A DNA stretch of 32,499 nucleotides from Planctomyces sp. (GCA_027483405.1 JAIXUU010000293.1:1-32499), one strand, 5' to 3'. Numbered from the stretch's first letter, positions 16,528 to 25,049 are shown. Program-made: numbers and translations. Notes: generated by a model not told the origin, from the letters alone.

Positions 16528-16661
16528 TCTATCAGAATGGTCGATCCGCTCAAGCACGGCCTGATGAACCGCGTCACCGATAAGCCTTGGAGTTCATTCC
16601 ACGTTTCGCGCGGGCGGACGAATACTCGCTGAATTGGGGGCCGCACGAATCAATGGAGTAG
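16528..16661 (+). pseudogene. Remnant of a REP-associated tyrosine transposase (RAYT), C-terminal end
   Basis: From 16537 one frame reads VDPLKHGLMNRVTDKPWSSF, matching the conserved RAYT segment NP(V/L)KHGLV-x-R...W-x-x-SSFH. After the SSFH codons the reading must shift by one base, as if a C were lost at ~16601. The next frame (16602-16661) then continues RFARADEYSLNWGPHESME and stops at TAG, which is the expected SSFHR(F/Y)-R-x-G-x-Y-x-x-(D/N)WG ending. Only ~40 codons survive; the catalytic HUH histidines and the tyrosine would lie upstream and are gone. RAYTs recognise REP-type hairpins, and a perfect one sits just upstream. This is visible only by joining frames, so the ORF track does not show it. 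Confidence 0.72.
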
Positions 16662-16864
16662 CAACGAATTCAGTGATCTTGAATGATGGCACGAAAAGAA
16701 GCTGGTGGCTTGCGCAAAGCCTTAAACTACCCTGCGGGGATCACGGTTAACTGTTCGCCCTCCCCCGAGGCTGTTGATTCCCCGGGTGGCAGCTCAACAA
16801 GGACTCGTTATCCACCAGCGGCTGTGACATACATCACTGGCATCCATCTGAGGGAGAATCGCCG

Positions 16865-17872
16865 ATGCCCCGGTTCGTAGAAATCGCCATCTGCCTCTTC
16901 GCACAATGCGTCGCTGTTATCGGTATCCTGATCGGGTGGGGGTTCATTACACCGCTGCTGACTTATGTCTCCACTGCGATTCAAGGGCAGCCGTGGCAGG
17001 TGGGGGAAATGGCTCGGCTGATCGCGCTGGTCTGCGGGCCGGTTCTGCTGGGACTGTTCACCCTCGTCGGGCTCACCTGGTATCTCTGGTTCACTCACGT
17101 CCAGCGGCAGCGGATGCGGCTGTATCCGGATCGGCCGTGGATGTGGCAGTCGGACTGGGCTGAGAAGTCGATCCGCTTGTCGAACCAAACGACACTGTGG
17201 ATCACGATCATCTCATCGACGCTATATGTTCTCGTCGTTTTGCCGATGGGGATCTACTTCGCCTCGCTGAAGAATGCGAGTCTCGTCTATTTGTTCGTGG
17301 GAGCTGTCGGCTGTTTCCTGCTGATCTTCTTTCGCCTGCTGTGGGTGAATCGCCAGTGGAATCGATCGAGCATGAAACTGGAAACGCTGCCGGGCGTGAT
17401 TGGCGGAAGCTTTGAAGGAGTGGTCACGATTCCGGAATCGATCCCGGAAGGCACCATCATGAGCATCGCACTCCGATGTGACATGACACGAAGTGCTCGC
17501 ACCTCAGCAGATGGAAGAGAAGATTTGGTTGATATGGCCATCGGAATTGAGCGTAGCCGTCATGGACAGTCGACATTGCAGACTCAGACAATCTATGAAG
17601 ATCGCCGCCAGTTCACCGTCACGCGGACTTCGCTCGAATCGGCGACAACCGTCTTGCCGGTCTCCTTCCAGATACCAGAGGACTTACCCTCCTCCGGCAA
17701 ACAGCTCCCCTCGGCGTCCGATGGCTTGTCACTTCGCACCCGCATCACCGATTACTGCAACTGGCGAGTCCAAATCAAACTCGAACAGGCGTCGGACTTA
17801 AGGGAAATCTTTTTCGAGGTTCCAATCTTCGACCTGGGAAATGGATCCATCTCAAAGGCTGATCGAAGATAG
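16865..17872 (+). CDS. Four-TM membrane protein with C-terminal soluble domain, function unknown
   Basis: This 335-aa product has a good Shine-Dalgarno (AGGGAG, 8 nt before the ATG). Hydrophobic segments lie at about 6-34, 49-76, 110-133 and 138-160, followed by a ~170-residue beta-rich domain. This has SFEGVVTIPESIPEG early on, VSFQIPEDLPSSG, and a final WRVQIKLEQASDLREIFFEV with VPIF. The late 'P-x-D-L-P-S-S ... W-x-V ... F-E-V-P-(I/V)-F' pattern resembles the extracytoplasmic half of DUF3592-like membrane proteins; I recall this resemblance and have not tested it. A single-gene unit on both sides is likely: the gap before it holds repeats, and a minus-strand gene faces it. Confidence 0.65.
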   Translation: MPRFVEIAICLFAQCVAVIGILIGWGFITPLLTYVSTAIQGQPWQVGEMARLIALVCGPVLLGLFTLVGLTWYLWFTHVQRQRMRLYPDRPWMWQSDWAEKSIRLSNQTTLWITIISSTLYVLVVLPMGIYFASLKNASLVYLFVGAVGCFLLIFFRLLWVNRQWNRSSMKLETLPGVIGGSFEGVVTIPESIPEGTIMSIALRCDMTRSARTSADGREDLVDMAIGIERSRHGQSTLQTQTIYEDRRQFTVTRTSLESATTVLPVSFQIPEDLPSSGKQLPSASDGLSLRTRITDYCNWRVQIKLEQASDLREIFFEVPIFDLGNGSISKADRR

Positions 17873-18045
17873 CAGTCTTGGAAGCACACCCACTAAGTGC
17901 GGAATCTTCCTGGAGCCGCAGAAAATTCAAAATCCCCTTGCCTCGCTTGCCGTATAGCAATGCGGGACAAAGGGATTTGATTGAGTGGAGGCGGCTTCTT
18001 CGACTCGCAAGGTTGCCGAATTTCGATCATCTGAGGGTCGCAGAT

Positions 18046-19098
18046 TCAAGCCTTGTTGGGGGAGGCACTCGGACCAGTTCTGCCCGGCAATTCCTCGTAG
18101 TAACAGTCCTGAACCCACTCCCAGGTACTCCCGTTCATGTCGTGCAGGCCCCAGGCATTCGCCTTCTTAGTGCCTACCGGCTTCAAATAACCGCCGCTGT
18201 TTCCATCGTGCCACGCCACGTCATCCACGCTGCCTCCGGGGTACATTCCTGTCTCACCCGCTCGCGCAGCGTATTCATACTGCGCTTCGGTCGGCAAAGA
18301 CATCATTCCGCCATCGTCACTCCCAAGGTTGGCATTGACCTTCTCCATGAACACTTGGGCGTCATCCCAACTGACGCCAACGATGGGGAGATTACTCCCT
18401 TTGTTTTTCTCAGGGTGAGGCTTGCCGTAGGGGCCTATGCCCTCCAGTGGATTGCTCCCCATTACCGCCGCCCACTGCGACTGGGTCACCTCGGTTTTTG
18501 AGATCCAGAAGCCCTTGCTCAGGGTGACTTTCGCCTGATCTTCTCGACTTTCCCGGGCCTCCTCGGATGGCGGGCTGCCCATCATGAACTCACCCGCTGG
18601 GCACCAGCAGAAAGTCATCTTCACGCCGGGCGCGATTTCGAACTCACGCTCCTCGCCAGCACGGTTTCCCTTGAGCTTTGCGTAAGCCTTTGCACCAGCG
18701 GTATCGACAGAGTCTGGATGGGCTTCTTTTCTTTGTGCATTCATCTCTGTCTTCGGGAGGGAGTCCCGAAATTCCGCATCAAGTTCAGCAAGGTCCACAT
18801 AGATGACGCGGTCCGACCACTTCCCGCTGATGACGGATTTGGAACGATGATTGATGTAGGAGCGCCCATCACGCTGACCCAGGTAAGTGATGCTGTGCAT
18901 CGTTTGGGGCATTCCAATTAACGCATACTCCTTCTTGAACTCGGCTGGTGAAACACGCTTTGGCGTAACGCCGGCGGGAAGTTGATTTTCGTTGGTTGCA
19001 GGTTTGGAAGGGGCGATAGTCTGCGCGTGCGTGCTGGCCAAGTAAATCAACGCGAGTGCCATGACAATGATTTCACCGAGTCTTTTCGATCTTCTCAT
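18046..19098 (-). CDS. SUMF1/formylglycine-generating-enzyme-like secreted protein, C-terminally truncated
   Basis: This 350-aa product has an N-terminal signal peptide (IIVMALALIYLASTHAQ). A ~120-residue linker region precedes a FGE-sulfatase/SUMF1-like domain from ~150: MTFCWCPAGEFMMGSPPSEE, KGFWISKTEVTQSQWAAVMG, LPIVGVSWDDAQVFMEKVN, LPTEAQYEYAARAGE and LHDMNGSTWEWVQDCYY. In normal members the next block is a 'G-P-S-G...RVLRGGSW' followed by CRSA-R and the terminal GFR. Here the protein stops at GPSASPNKA, so the last ~50 residues are lost. No other frame downstream restores RGGSW. Most bacterial paralogues are not active FGEs, but the missing core strands suggest a non-functional or altered protein. 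Confidence 0.78.
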   Translation of the reverse strand: MRRSKRLGEIIVMALALIYLASTHAQTIAPSKPATNENQLPAGVTPKRVSPAEFKKEYALIGMPQTMHSITYLGQRDGRSYINHRSKSVISGKWSDRVIYVDLAELDAEFRDSLPKTEMNAQRKEAHPDSVDTAGAKAYAKLKGNRAGEEREFEIAPGVKMTFCWCPAGEFMMGSPPSEEARESREDQAKVTLSKGFWISKTEVTQSQWAAVMGSNPLEGIGPYGKPHPEKNKGSNLPIVGVSWDDAQVFMEKVNANLGSDDGGMMSLPTEAQYEYAARAGETGMYPGGSVDDVAWHDGNSGGYLKPVGTKKANAWGLHDMNGSTWEWVQDCYYEELPGRTGPSASPNKA

Positions 19099-19889
19099 CT
19101 TTGTGGTTCCGTTGAGTTACTTTGCACTTCCGTTCGAACCCCAAAGAGGGTTATGCGCATGAGTTCGCTGAAATCATTTGCGCGGATTCAAAAAAAGTTC
19201 GTTTCTCAAAAAGTAGCCAATGGTTTCGTCTGACTGTTAGGGAAGAAAAAAGGTGTGAGGAATCGATTTCATAACAAGGGCCATTTCCTTGATTTGTTCG
19301 ACCGCGCATCAGACGCCCCGCGAGAACTCCTGCTCAGGGGTGAGCTCATGCGGCGGCGAAGAAAGGTGATTGCTGATTCTCAGGTAGCCCACCGAATAGA
19401 TTGGAATGCGTATCATTCGTCGATACAGGCAGAGGACTTCGTTCTGTCCCAAGACAACAGTCTAATCAAATTCGAGACCAATCCGGCATCGAGTCATTCA
19501 CGAGGAAGGATTGTTGACAGGTTTGGGAACTGTGGCATGTCGAAAAGAACTGTGGCATGTCGAAAACCCGATCTCCGCGGCGTGGCGAAACTTCCGGATG
19601 CCGGTCCACCCTGGAATAACCTTGAAGCGCCCCATGCCGAATTGACACAGCAGTGCCGCGCAGAAAGCCTCAGGTTCCAGGTCTTTCGAAATTCACTCTT
19701 TCGACATTCCCTCGCAAGTGTGCATCGGGGTTCCGGTGTTGAATCTGCGAAAAGAAATTGATTCTGAAATTATTTTTTTAAATCCGCCAATGAGATCTCA
19801 GCGAATACCAACGTGAGCTGCTCAAAACTGTCGACAGAATCGCTTTTCGAATCGCAAACTATTGAACCATTGTCAAAGGGAATCTGAAC
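19099..19889. other. Gene-poor stretch
   Basis: The only long frame (19255-19761 +, 168 aa) has no recognisable domain, Arg-rich irregular composition and no clear Shine-Dalgarno. It spans a 20-bp tandem duplication without disturbing anything recognisable. I see no gene here. The last ~130 bases are AT-richer (TTATTTTTTTAAA) and presumably hold the FAS1 promoter. Confidence 0.5.
19527..19566. repeat. Perfect 20-bp tandem duplication
   Basis: GAACTGTGGCATGTCGAAAA occurs twice in direct succession (19527-19546 and 19547-19566). It is probably a recent slippage event. Confidence 0.9.
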
Positions 19890-20375
19890 ATGAAATTGTT
19901 TTTTGCCGGTGTCTTGTCGTTGGCTGTTGTTTTGGGAGTTTCGTCATTTGCAGCTGCCCAGGAGAAGAAGGATATCGTGGATACTGCGGTAGGTGCGGGC
20001 AGCTTCAAAACGCTGGTCGCTGCCGTCCAGGCGGCTGATCTGGTGGACACATTGAAGGGTAAGGGACCATTCACTGTATTTGCGCCGACCGACGAAGCTT
20101 TCGCCAAGCTTCCCAAGGGGACTGTGGAATCGTTGCTGAAACCCGAGAACAAGGAGAAACTGATTGCTATCCTGACCTATCACGTGGTCCCCGGGAAAGT
20201 TATGGCCAAAGACGTCGTCAACCTCACCGAGGCAAAAACAGTGCAAGGTTCCACCGTGAAGATTGCTGTTGAAGGTGGCAAAGTGATCGTCGGCGGTGCG
20301 AACGTGGTGAAGACCGATATTGTGACCAGTAATGGCGTCATTCACGTGATCGACGCAGTCATGTTGCCCAAGTAG
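19890..20375 (+). CDS. Secreted fasciclin (FAS1) domain protein
   Basis: This 161-aa product has a signal peptide (residues 1-23, cleavage after FAAA) and one FAS1 domain filling the rest. Signature blocks are [51 protein letters not shown] and [14 protein letters not shown], all in order and complete. FAS1 domains mediate adhesion and surface interactions. Shine-Dalgarno AAGGGA lies ~8 nt before the ATG. The next two genes are an ECF sigma factor and an RskA-type anti-sigma factor. In Mycobacterium the SigK-RskA pair controls FAS1 proteins MPT70/MPT83, so this protein is a likely output of the adjacent switch. Confidence 0.93.
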   Translation: MKLFFAGVLSLAVVLGVSSFAAAQEKKDIVDTAVGAGSFKTLVAAVQAADLVDTLKGKGPFTVFAPTDEAFAKLPKGTVESLLKPENKEKLIAILTYHVVPGKVMAKDVVNLTEAKTVQGSTVKIAVEGGKVIVGGANVVKTDIVTSNGVIHVIDAVMLPK

Positions 20376-20402
20376 TATGCCTCATAGCTCTTAACGCAAG
20401 TT

Positions 20403-20434
20403 GGACGGGGTCGGCCTGCTTACCGACCCCGTCC
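20403..20434 (+). terminator. Perfect 12-bp stem-loop after the FAS1 gene
   Basis: Arms GGACGGGGTCGG / CCGACCCCGTCC enclose the loop CCTGCTTA, 27 bases after the FAS1 stop and 29 before the sigma start. The U-tract is weak (CTTTGC). It would let the FAS1 mRNA end separately, with partial read-through to the regulators. Confidence 0.7.
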
Positions 20435-20453
20435 CTTTGCACGCCCAGTGAGA

Positions 20454-20466
20454 GGAGGTTGATTTG
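20454..20466 (+). promoter_or_regulatory. Strong Shine-Dalgarno and TTG start of the sigma factor
   Basis: GGAGG at 20454-20458 lies 5 nt before TTG at 20464. There is no earlier ATG in frame, so a TTG start is used, which may limit sigma synthesis. Confidence 0.65.
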
Positions 20467-21030
20467 CAAGTCCCGCTTTTAACCCGCATTGCCAACGGTG
20501 ATACCGGAGCGGTTGATGAATGTATCGACCGCTATGGCGGGCTCGTTTGGTCGCTCGCCCGCCGACTCTCCACTTCGTTAGCTGATGCGGAAGACGCCGT
20601 TCAGGAAGTCTTCGTGGACTTGTGGAAGAATGCAGATCGTTATCGCGGGGAGATTGCTGGTGAGCCGACTTTTGTAGCAATGATAGCGCGGCGGCGTCTG
20701 ATTGATCGGCTCCGCAAGTCTGGCCGCGAGTTGGAATCACGACCGATCGATAAGCTTGCTTTGCAACATGCGGCTCCCCTGCAGACTTCCCCCGTAGAAT
20801 TGGCGGAAGAAGTAGCCCAAGCTGCGGCTTGTCTGGAGAGGCTGCGAAAAGACGAACGGAAAGTGCTGGAACTCTCGATCTATCATGGCTTGCCGCAAAC
20901 GCGAATCGCCAATCAAACGGGGCTGGCACTGGGCACAGTGAAAACCATTGCACGACGCGGGTTGTTACAGCTCCGCGTTTGCATGCAAGTCCGCAACCAG
21001 CGACGTGCGAATGAAGTTGAGGTCGTATGA
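20464..21030 (+). CDS. ECF (sigma-70 family group 4) sigma factor, SigK-like context
   Basis: This 188-aa product contains region 2 at ~20-90 (LVWSLARRL, DAEDAVQEVFVDLWKNADRY, FVAMIARRRLIDRLRK) and region 4 at ~125-175 (LRKDERKVLELSIYHGLPQT, then an LGTVKTIARRGLLQLR helix-turn-helix). There is no region 3, as expected for ECF factors. It directs RNA polymerase to a small set of promoters once released from its anti-sigma factor. The stop codon overlaps the next start (ATGA), so the pair is translationally coupled. Group assignment to SigK rests on neighbours rather than on a tested alignment. Confidence 0.92.
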   Translation: MQVPLLTRIANGDTGAVDECIDRYGGLVWSLARRLSTSLADAEDAVQEVFVDLWKNADRYRGEIAGEPTFVAMIARRRLIDRLRKSGRELESRPIDKLALQHAAPLQTSPVELAEEVAQAAACLERLRKDERKVLELSIYHGLPQTRIANQTGLALGTVKTIARRGLLQLRVCMQVRNQRRANEVEVV

Positions 21031-21821
21031 GCAGGCATTCAAACCCTGAGACGAATCATTGGGAAGAAATCCAGGTGACACGACTGCTGTTTGGTCTGAC
21101 CGAGGAAGAGAAGACGGAGTACGACAGGCTTGCGAGTCGAATCCCTGTCGAAGAACTCGAACAGTTGGATAAGGTTGTCGCTTCTCTTGATGTAATTTGG
21201 GCGGACATGCAAACGGAACCACTACCTGAACATCTACGCCACGCAATCCGAATTCGAGCTTCGCAAGAGTTAGCCGCAAAGCCCGTTGTGTCGTTAGCCA
21301 ACCCCTCGACCTTCCCTGCGAAGGCCCTTCGTGGAAAGAAATATCTGCCCTGGTTTGTTTCAGCTCTCTGCCTGATGTTTGCAGTGTTTACCTGGCTCGA
21401 TAACCGTCCGATGGAGAAAGTACGCCCTGACGTCGCTCAACTGCGAGCTGAATTGCTCACTGCGAACCAGGGGCTTGTGCAGGCAAAATGGTCACCAGGG
21501 CCGACGCCCAGCGAAGGTGCCACAGGCGACATCGTCTGGAGTGCTTTGCAGCAAAAAGGTTTCATGCGCTTTCAAGGGTTGCCGGTAAACACGCCCGACA
21601 AAGAGCAGTATCAGTTGTGGATTTTCGCCAGAAATCAAAGTGACACGACGCCCATTGATGGCGGCGTGTTCGACATCACATCGACCGAAGAAGTTGTCAT
21701 CCCGATCAATGCGAAGCTGTATGTTCAAGACGCCTACATGTTCGCAGTTACGATCGAGAAGCCAGGCGGCGTGGTGGTATCTTCTCGCGAACGACTGCCG
21801 CTCCTGGCCAAGGTGGAATAA
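21027..21821 (+). CDS. RskA-type membrane anti-sigma factor
   Basis: This 264-aa product has an N-terminal cytoplasmic segment with QVTRLLFGLTEEEKTEYDRL, typical of zinc-less anti-sigma domains that bind the sigma factor. One membrane segment follows at ~106-123 (LPWFVSALCLMFAVFTWL), then a periplasmic RskA C-terminal domain. That domain shows GDIVWSALQQKGFMRFQGLP, EQYQLWIFARNQSDTTPIDG and IPINAKLYVQDAYMFAVTIE, ending EKPGG. In this family, cleavage of the membrane anchor frees the sigma factor. It overlaps the sigma gene by four bases. A degenerate GGGTGGC-type repeat follows. Confidence 0.88.
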   Translation: MSRHSNPETNHWEEIQVTRLLFGLTEEEKTEYDRLASRIPVEELEQLDKVVASLDVIWADMQTEPLPEHLRHAIRIRASQELAAKPVVSLANPSTFPAKALRGKKYLPWFVSALCLMFAVFTWLDNRPMEKVRPDVAQLRAELLTANQGLVQAKWSPGPTPSEGATGDIVWSALQQKGFMRFQGLPVNTPDKEQYQLWIFARNQSDTTPIDGGVFDITSTEEVVIPINAKLYVQDAYMFAVTIEKPGGVVVSSRERLPLLAKVE

Positions 21822-21874
21822 CCCAAAATCAATGGAGAGATCATGCAAAACGAGGTCGTTGGGTCCCGTTTCGC

Positions 21875-21914
21875 AGGGTGACCAAGACGTGGCACTGCAC
21901 ATCTGCGTCACGAC
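21875..21914. repeat. GGGTGGC-type hairpin (family C), degenerate copy
   Basis: GGGTGACCAAGACGTGGCAC aligns base for base with the 16421 element but has several unpaired changes in the second arm (CACATCTGCG). Confidence 0.55.
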
Positions 21915-22030
21915 CAACACCACACCTCCCACAGAATCTCATCTGAGTTTTCAGCAACCCCTACAACCTTTCCTCCGGCAGCAGAACCACCTCTGCCACC
22001 TGGCAATATCGATTCGTTAGACCACGAACC

Positions 22031-23059
22031 TTACCAGAACTTCCACCAGGGCCTTTTCAGTACTTCAGTGGGTGATGGCTTGGCCTTAGCGACTTCTTCC
22101 GGCAGGCGCGCGGGAAGCTCTAAGGTTTGCCACCATTGATCGACTTCAACTGCTGGTAGCTCTTCGACAATCCGCAGTGAAGGTGGCGCTGCCATCAGGA
22201 ATGGCCGGAAGAAATTGCCATCCCACTGCCGGCTCTCCAGCATCGGTGGCCAGAGCAGCATGATCTGCTGTGAGTTGATCATGGGAATGGTACTGGGGCT
22301 CAATTCTCCCCAGATCGAAGCGAGTATGTTCGGTTCGCTGCTGGTTCCATTTCCGTAATGCCACCAGGCCGCATCGGTCACATCGTGCATGGCCGGGCCA
22401 GTGGCCACTTCCACGAGTTCCTGTGAGATTCGAGGAGCATAGGGCAAACGCGGTGCCAGCTCGATCTGCAGCAGGGTGAACAAATGAAAGCAGTTGGAAA
22501 GGTTTTTGTACTCCACGCGAAAGGCGCGACGTTCCGCGACATCGATGGCAATCAATGAACCGCTGGTACGAGATAGAAGTTCATAGACCCAGTTGCAACC
22601 CGCCGACACCCCTTCGACACGTTGCAGTTCCTGTATCAACTGTTCGTCATGCTGGTACTGTGCCCAGCGTGTGGGACTGCGCGAAATGTGAGCGACAATC
22701 CCTTGCCCCAGAAACTCCAGACCACTCGATAACTCGGCTGAAACAGGTTCCGAGAGATCGTTTGGGATCTTTCCCATCCATCCGCGCAACGCTTCGATCA
22801 GTCGTGGAATCGCATCGTCAGGATCGGTACCGTTCTCGACACCCGCACCCAGCCAGACTGCCAGAATTCCACATCCCACAGGCGATCCGATCTGCGGGAT
22901 CGCGTCCGCAAGGATCGTGACGGCTTGTCGACGATCAGGATGCTGGCCTAACGCATTGAACGCGTTCCTCAATCGATCACTGATTTCTCGACCAACCTGC
23001 GCTTCCGCACTCGCGACAACGTCCTGGCACAAAGCTTCCAGGCTGATTTCATTCGCCAT
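22031..23059 (-). CDS. Conserved-looking protein of unknown function
   Basis: I do not recognise this 342-aa product. It has no signal peptide or membrane segment. The N-terminal ~110 residues look helical (LEALCQDVVASAEAQVGREI, RQAVTILADAIPQIGSP). The middle contains GCNWVYELLSRTSGSLIAID, and the C-terminal third is rich in Trp and Pro and ends in KRPWWKFW. Codon use looks like that of its neighbours, and AAGG lies 8 nt before the ATG. It begins 38 bp after the end of rfbB on the same strand, so the two are probably co-transcribed, but nothing in the sequence points to sugar metabolism. Confidence 0.7.
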   Translation of the reverse strand: MANEISLEALCQDVVASAEAQVGREISDRLRNAFNALGQHPDRRQAVTILADAIPQIGSPVGCGILAVWLGAGVENGTDPDDAIPRLIEALRGWMGKIPNDLSEPVSAELSSGLEFLGQGIVAHISRSPTRWAQYQHDEQLIQELQRVEGVSAGCNWVYELLSRTSGSLIAIDVAERRAFRVEYKNLSNCFHLFTLLQIELAPRLPYAPRISQELVEVATGPAMHDVTDAAWWHYGNGTSSEPNILASIWGELSPSTIPMINSQQIMLLWPPMLESRQWDGNFFRPFLMAAPPSLRIVEELPAVEVDQWWQTLELPARLPEEVAKAKPSPTEVLKRPWWKFW

Positions 23060-23097
23060 CTTTTAAACCTTGTCCGTCTGCGAGATACCCCAAGAGC

Positions 23098-24126
23098 CTA
23101 CTTCAGCACAGCGTTCACCCAGGCCTGATTGCCCAGATACCACTCGACTGTCGCCCGCATCCCCTGCTCGAACGTGACCGACTGTTTCCAACCCAGTTCC
23201 CGCTCGATCTTTGAACAATCAATCGCATAGCGGAAGTCGTGACCGGGACGATCGGAAACAAACGTAATCAGGTCGGCATGCCGGCCACCTTGCGGCCTGG
23301 GGCGCAGCTCATCCAGCACTTTGCAGATCACATGGACCAGGTCGATGTTGCGAACTTCCGCCCGGCCACCAATCGCATACGTTTCCCCAATCACGCCGAT
23401 TTCGAGAACTCGCAGCAGAGCCGAAACATGGTCTTGGACATGCAGCCAGTCGCGCACGTTCTCGCCCTTGGCATAAACGGGAATCGGCTCTTCGGCCAGC
23501 GCTTTGCGAATGACGACAGGAATCAGCTTTTCAGGAAACTGGAAGGGCCCGTAGTTGTTGCTGCAGTTGGTGACCAGCACAGGCAACCCATACGAATGAT
23601 TCCACGCCCGCGCCAGATGATCGGCAGAAGCCTTGCTGGCCGAATAAGGGGAATGCGGGTCGTAGCGGGTCTCTTCGGTAAACTGGCCGGTGGCCCCCAG
23701 CGCACCAAAGACTTCATCGGTCGAAACGTGCAGAAAGCGGAACTTCGCTTTGTCGCTGGCCGCGAGCTTCCCGTAATGCGTGCGGGCCGCTTCCAGCAAT
23801 GTGTAGGTTCCCACAATGTTGGTGTTGATGAACTCTGCCGGCCCGGTCAACGATCGATCCACATGGCTCTCGGCTGCCAGATGCATCACAGCGGCAGGCT
23901 GATACTCGGCAAAAGCCGCATCCATCGCTTCCCGGTCAGAAATATGCTTCTGGATCAGGAGATGTCGCGGATGAGTCGCCACTTCTTCCAAAGATTCAAC
24001 ATGCCCCGCATAAGTGAGACAATCGACATTCACCACGGTCCAATCGGTGTTCCTCACCAGATGACGGACAAGGGCTGAACCAATGAAACCACAACCACCG
24101 GTAACGAGAACATGCATGGTAAGCAT
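23098..24126 (-). CDS. rfbB: dTDP-glucose 4,6-dehydratase
   Basis: This 342-aa short-chain dehydrogenase/reductase converts dTDP-glucose to dTDP-4-keto-6-deoxyglucose, the branch point to rhamnose and other deoxysugars. It has NAD-binding GGCGFIGS at residues ~10-17, VDCLTYAG (substrate loop), [23 protein letters not shown] with the catalytic Thr-Asp-Glu, and the YSASKAS YxxxK pair. [17 protein letters not shown] and RDWLHVQDH follow. Length and motif order match RmlB. Start could be Met1 (24126; AAGG 5 nt upstream) or Met4 (24117). rfbA, rfbC and rfbD are not in the window. It might supply deoxysugars for surface or tail glycans, but that is speculative. Confidence 0.95.
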   Translation of the reverse strand: MLTMHVLVTGGCGFIGSALVRHLVRNTDWTVVNVDCLTYAGHVESLEEVATHPRHLLIQKHISDREAMDAAFAEYQPAAVMHLAAESHVDRSLTGPAEFINTNIVGTYTLLEAARTHYGKLAASDKAKFRFLHVSTDEVFGALGATGQFTEETRYDPHSPYSASKASADHLARAWNHSYGLPVLVTNCSNNYGPFQFPEKLIPVVIRKALAEEPIPVYAKGENVRDWLHVQDHVSALLRVLEIGVIGETYAIGGRAEVRNIDLVHVICKVLDELRPRPQGGRHADLITFVSDRPGHDFRYAIDCSKIERELGWKQSVTFEQGMRATVEWYLGNQAWVNAVLK

Positions 24127-24695
24127 CCGTGCCTTGCGAGAACTTCAGGGTTTTGAAAATGAAAATGTGACCAGCAGTCATACACAAATCAATGCCAATT
24201 GGGGAGTTCCGTCGATATCAAAAAATTCTGATCGGTTCCCTGATTTTCGTCATCCACCCCAGCGTCTTAGTGCGTTAAGATTACATGCAGACACAACACG
24301 CCAGGAAACGCCAAGCCTCGCCAAAGCGACACACCAGGCAGGCTGGATGACGTTCCCCGGAATTTTTCTGCGGCATCATTCATCGAGCGAAGACATCCTT
24401 CCGTGTTGTGCCTGCCTTTGATGTGATCGTGCAAGCTGGCAGGTTCTCTGCACCATGCAGACTCACTGGCATGTCTACTGAAGATGTTGCCAGGCCGGCC
24501 AGTTTTCTGATCAGCGGGCAGCGAGTGATTGATTTCTCTGGATACCAGTCATGCTGAAGAGCTTGACTTTGATCCAAATGAAATTGATCACTGGATTTTT
24601 CTACTGCCCGCAGTGACTCGATTGTGTGTTCTGTCGAAGTTTGTCCGTGAACAGCGGCAATATGGCTTCCAGAGTTTTCGAGAGAGAGGCGATGA
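24127..24695. other. Divergent intergenic region
   Basis: The 569 bp lie between rfbB (-) and hpf (+). No coding signal, repeat or RNA gene was recognised. The + frame starting 24529 overlaps hpf in another frame and is a shadow. Confidence 0.5.
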
Positions 24696-25049
24696 ATGCA
24701 TACGAATCTCATCACGCGTGGATTGGTTCTTCCTCAAGGTCTCAGAGAATTTGTCGATCGCAAACTGGAGTTCGCACTCGACCGTTTTCAGCTTTCGCCG
24801 GCTGATGTCGAGATCACCCTCGAAGATATTAACGGTCCTCGGGGCGGCCAGGATAAGCGATGTCGCTTGCGGGTCGGTAACACCAAACGCACACGAGTTC
24901 TCATTGAGGAAACCGGATCGGATCTGCAGCGTGTTCTTTCGCGGACAGTCGATCGCATGGAACAGGCTCTGGCCAAACTGCATCGCAAACATCATTCGCG
25001 AGCATCCAGACAGCCGGGCCGTCGCCTGGCGATGACAGCAGATCTTTAG
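24696..25049 (+). CDS. hpf: Short HPF/RaiA-type ribosome hibernation factor
   Basis: This 117-aa product has Shine-Dalgarno GAGG 6 nt before the ATG. It shows the S30EA/HPF N-terminal fold layout: beta1 TNLITRGLVLPQGLREFVDR leading into a helix, beta2 DVEITLEDINGPRGGQDKRC, beta3 RVLIEETGSDL, and a last helix LSRTVDRMEQALAKLHRKHH. It is the short form, with no C-terminal dimerisation domain. HPF/RaiA proteins bind the 30S decoding region in stationary phase and block translation. The tail after residue ~100 is basic. The family is well supported; the HPF versus RaiA (YfiA) subtype is not. Confidence 0.82.
   Translation: MHTNLITRGLVLPQGLREFVDRKLEFALDRFQLSPADVEITLEDINGPRGGQDKRCRLRVGNTKRTRVLIEETGSDLQRVLSRTVDRMEQALAKLHRKHHSRASRQPGRRLAMTADL

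Noticed and set aside
19255-19761. 168-aa + strand ORF
   Set aside because: No domain, irregular composition, no ribosome binding site, and contains a recent 20-bp tandem duplication.
19841-19860. TTTTCGAATCGC resembling the mycobacterial SigK -10 box upstream of FAS1
   Set aside because: No matching -35 (CCATCC-like) at the right distance; a short match alone is expected by chance.
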